A stretch of 6,241 bases of DNA, from NCBI GenBank assembly GCA_022511055.1, contig JAFLSH010000179.1, forward strand, positions 1 to 6,241, in the 5' to 3' direction. The stretch comes from Prevotella sp. (GTDB taxonomy: Bacteria > Bacteroidota > Bacteroidia > Bacteroidales > Bacteroidaceae). Position numbers and translations under genes: made by a program. The notes below the pieces were generated by a model. It ran no database searches. It saw only the letters and a program-made list of their open reading frames with translations, and was not told where the DNA came from. Positions within the stretch are counted from its first letter, which is position 1. Each line of letters starts with the position of its first letter. Shown here one piece after another: positions 6,013 to 6,241 of this stretch.

Positions 6013-6241
6013 ATGAAGAAAAGCATTCTTTTAGCCCTGTTCCTCTGCGTTTCCTCTTTGGGATGGGCGCAAGAGAGGCCGGAGCAGAACTTGGAGGATT
6101 TTGATTTCCTTACCAGCTTCACCGAGGAGAACTATGCGGCATTCCCTGCCATCATGGAGTTGGGATACGAGAAGCAGTATAAGGCGCTGAAAAAGCGGTT
6201 AAGAAAGCAGGTGGCAAAGGGAAAGGTTGGAATAGAAAAAG
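6013..6241 (+). CDS. Secreted protein of unknown function, 3'-truncated
   Basis: The frame is open from the ATG at 6013 to the window end, giving 76 codons. It begins MKKSILLALFLCVSS, a clear signal peptide (two Lys, hydrophobic core) with likely cleavage after GWA at residue 19; Cys12 is inside the core and not in a lipobox. The mature start is acidic (EQNLEDFDFLTSF), then ENYAAFPAIMELGYEKQYKA, then a very basic helix rich in Lys and Arg. The D-F-D-F-L then N-Y-x-x-F arrangement recalls the N-terminal region of secreted S41-family peptidase-like proteins in Bacteroidetes, but this is a weak resemblance and no catalytic part is in view. It starts 20 nt after the nucleotidyltransferase stop with no clear promoter in the gap, so it could be read from the upstream cassette or from a promoter inside it. 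Confidence 0.75.
   Translation, partial: MKKSILLALFLCVSSLGWAQERPEQNLEDFDFLTSFTEENYAAFPAIMELGYEKQYKALKKRLRKQVAKGKVGIEK

Overview
The window looks like chromosomal DNA from a Bacteroidales bacterium, probably a GC-rich Prevotella-like lineage. The evidence is a long single-chain PurL, the A-rich G-poor leader in front of a secreted hydrolase, and a textbook Bacteroidetes promoter (TTTG, 19 nt, TATCTTTG). There are no Shine-Dalgarno sequences worth the name. Genus is inference; no rRNA or other marker gene is present.

All genes are on the + strand and fall into two blocks. The left block (1-4848) is GC-rich; single 60-base lines counted by hand give 36/60 G+C at 1021-1080 and 41/60 at 4381-4440. 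It holds the last 881 codons of purL (purine synthesis), then two short CHR-family membrane proteins that together make one split chromate-type transporter. The first follows the purL stop after 2 nt and the second follows after 15 nt. After a 46-nt AT-rich leader comes a secreted GH43 enzyme, very likely an endo-1,5-alpha-L-arabinanase, with all three catalytic acids in place.

The 4849-5115 spacer holds a 23-bp-arm imperfect inverted repeat and then a strong promoter match. It opens the right block, which is visibly more AT-rich (23/60 G+C at 5581-5640). This block carries a two-gene cassette: a small DUF6922-like protein overlapping by 8 nt an AbiEii-type (DUF1814) nucleotidyltransferase. 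The pair resembles a toxin-antitoxin or abortive-infection module whose small partner is not the usual AbiEi winged-helix antitoxin. Just 20 nt after it begins a secreted protein cut by the window end.

The most interesting part is 4897-5992: a compositionally distinct, self-promoted nucleotidyltransferase cassette next to a long palindrome, inserted among housekeeping and glycan-use genes. The nucleotidyltransferase has Thr where I would expect a third metal-binding Asp. No RNA gene, IS element, CRISPR array or integrase is visible.
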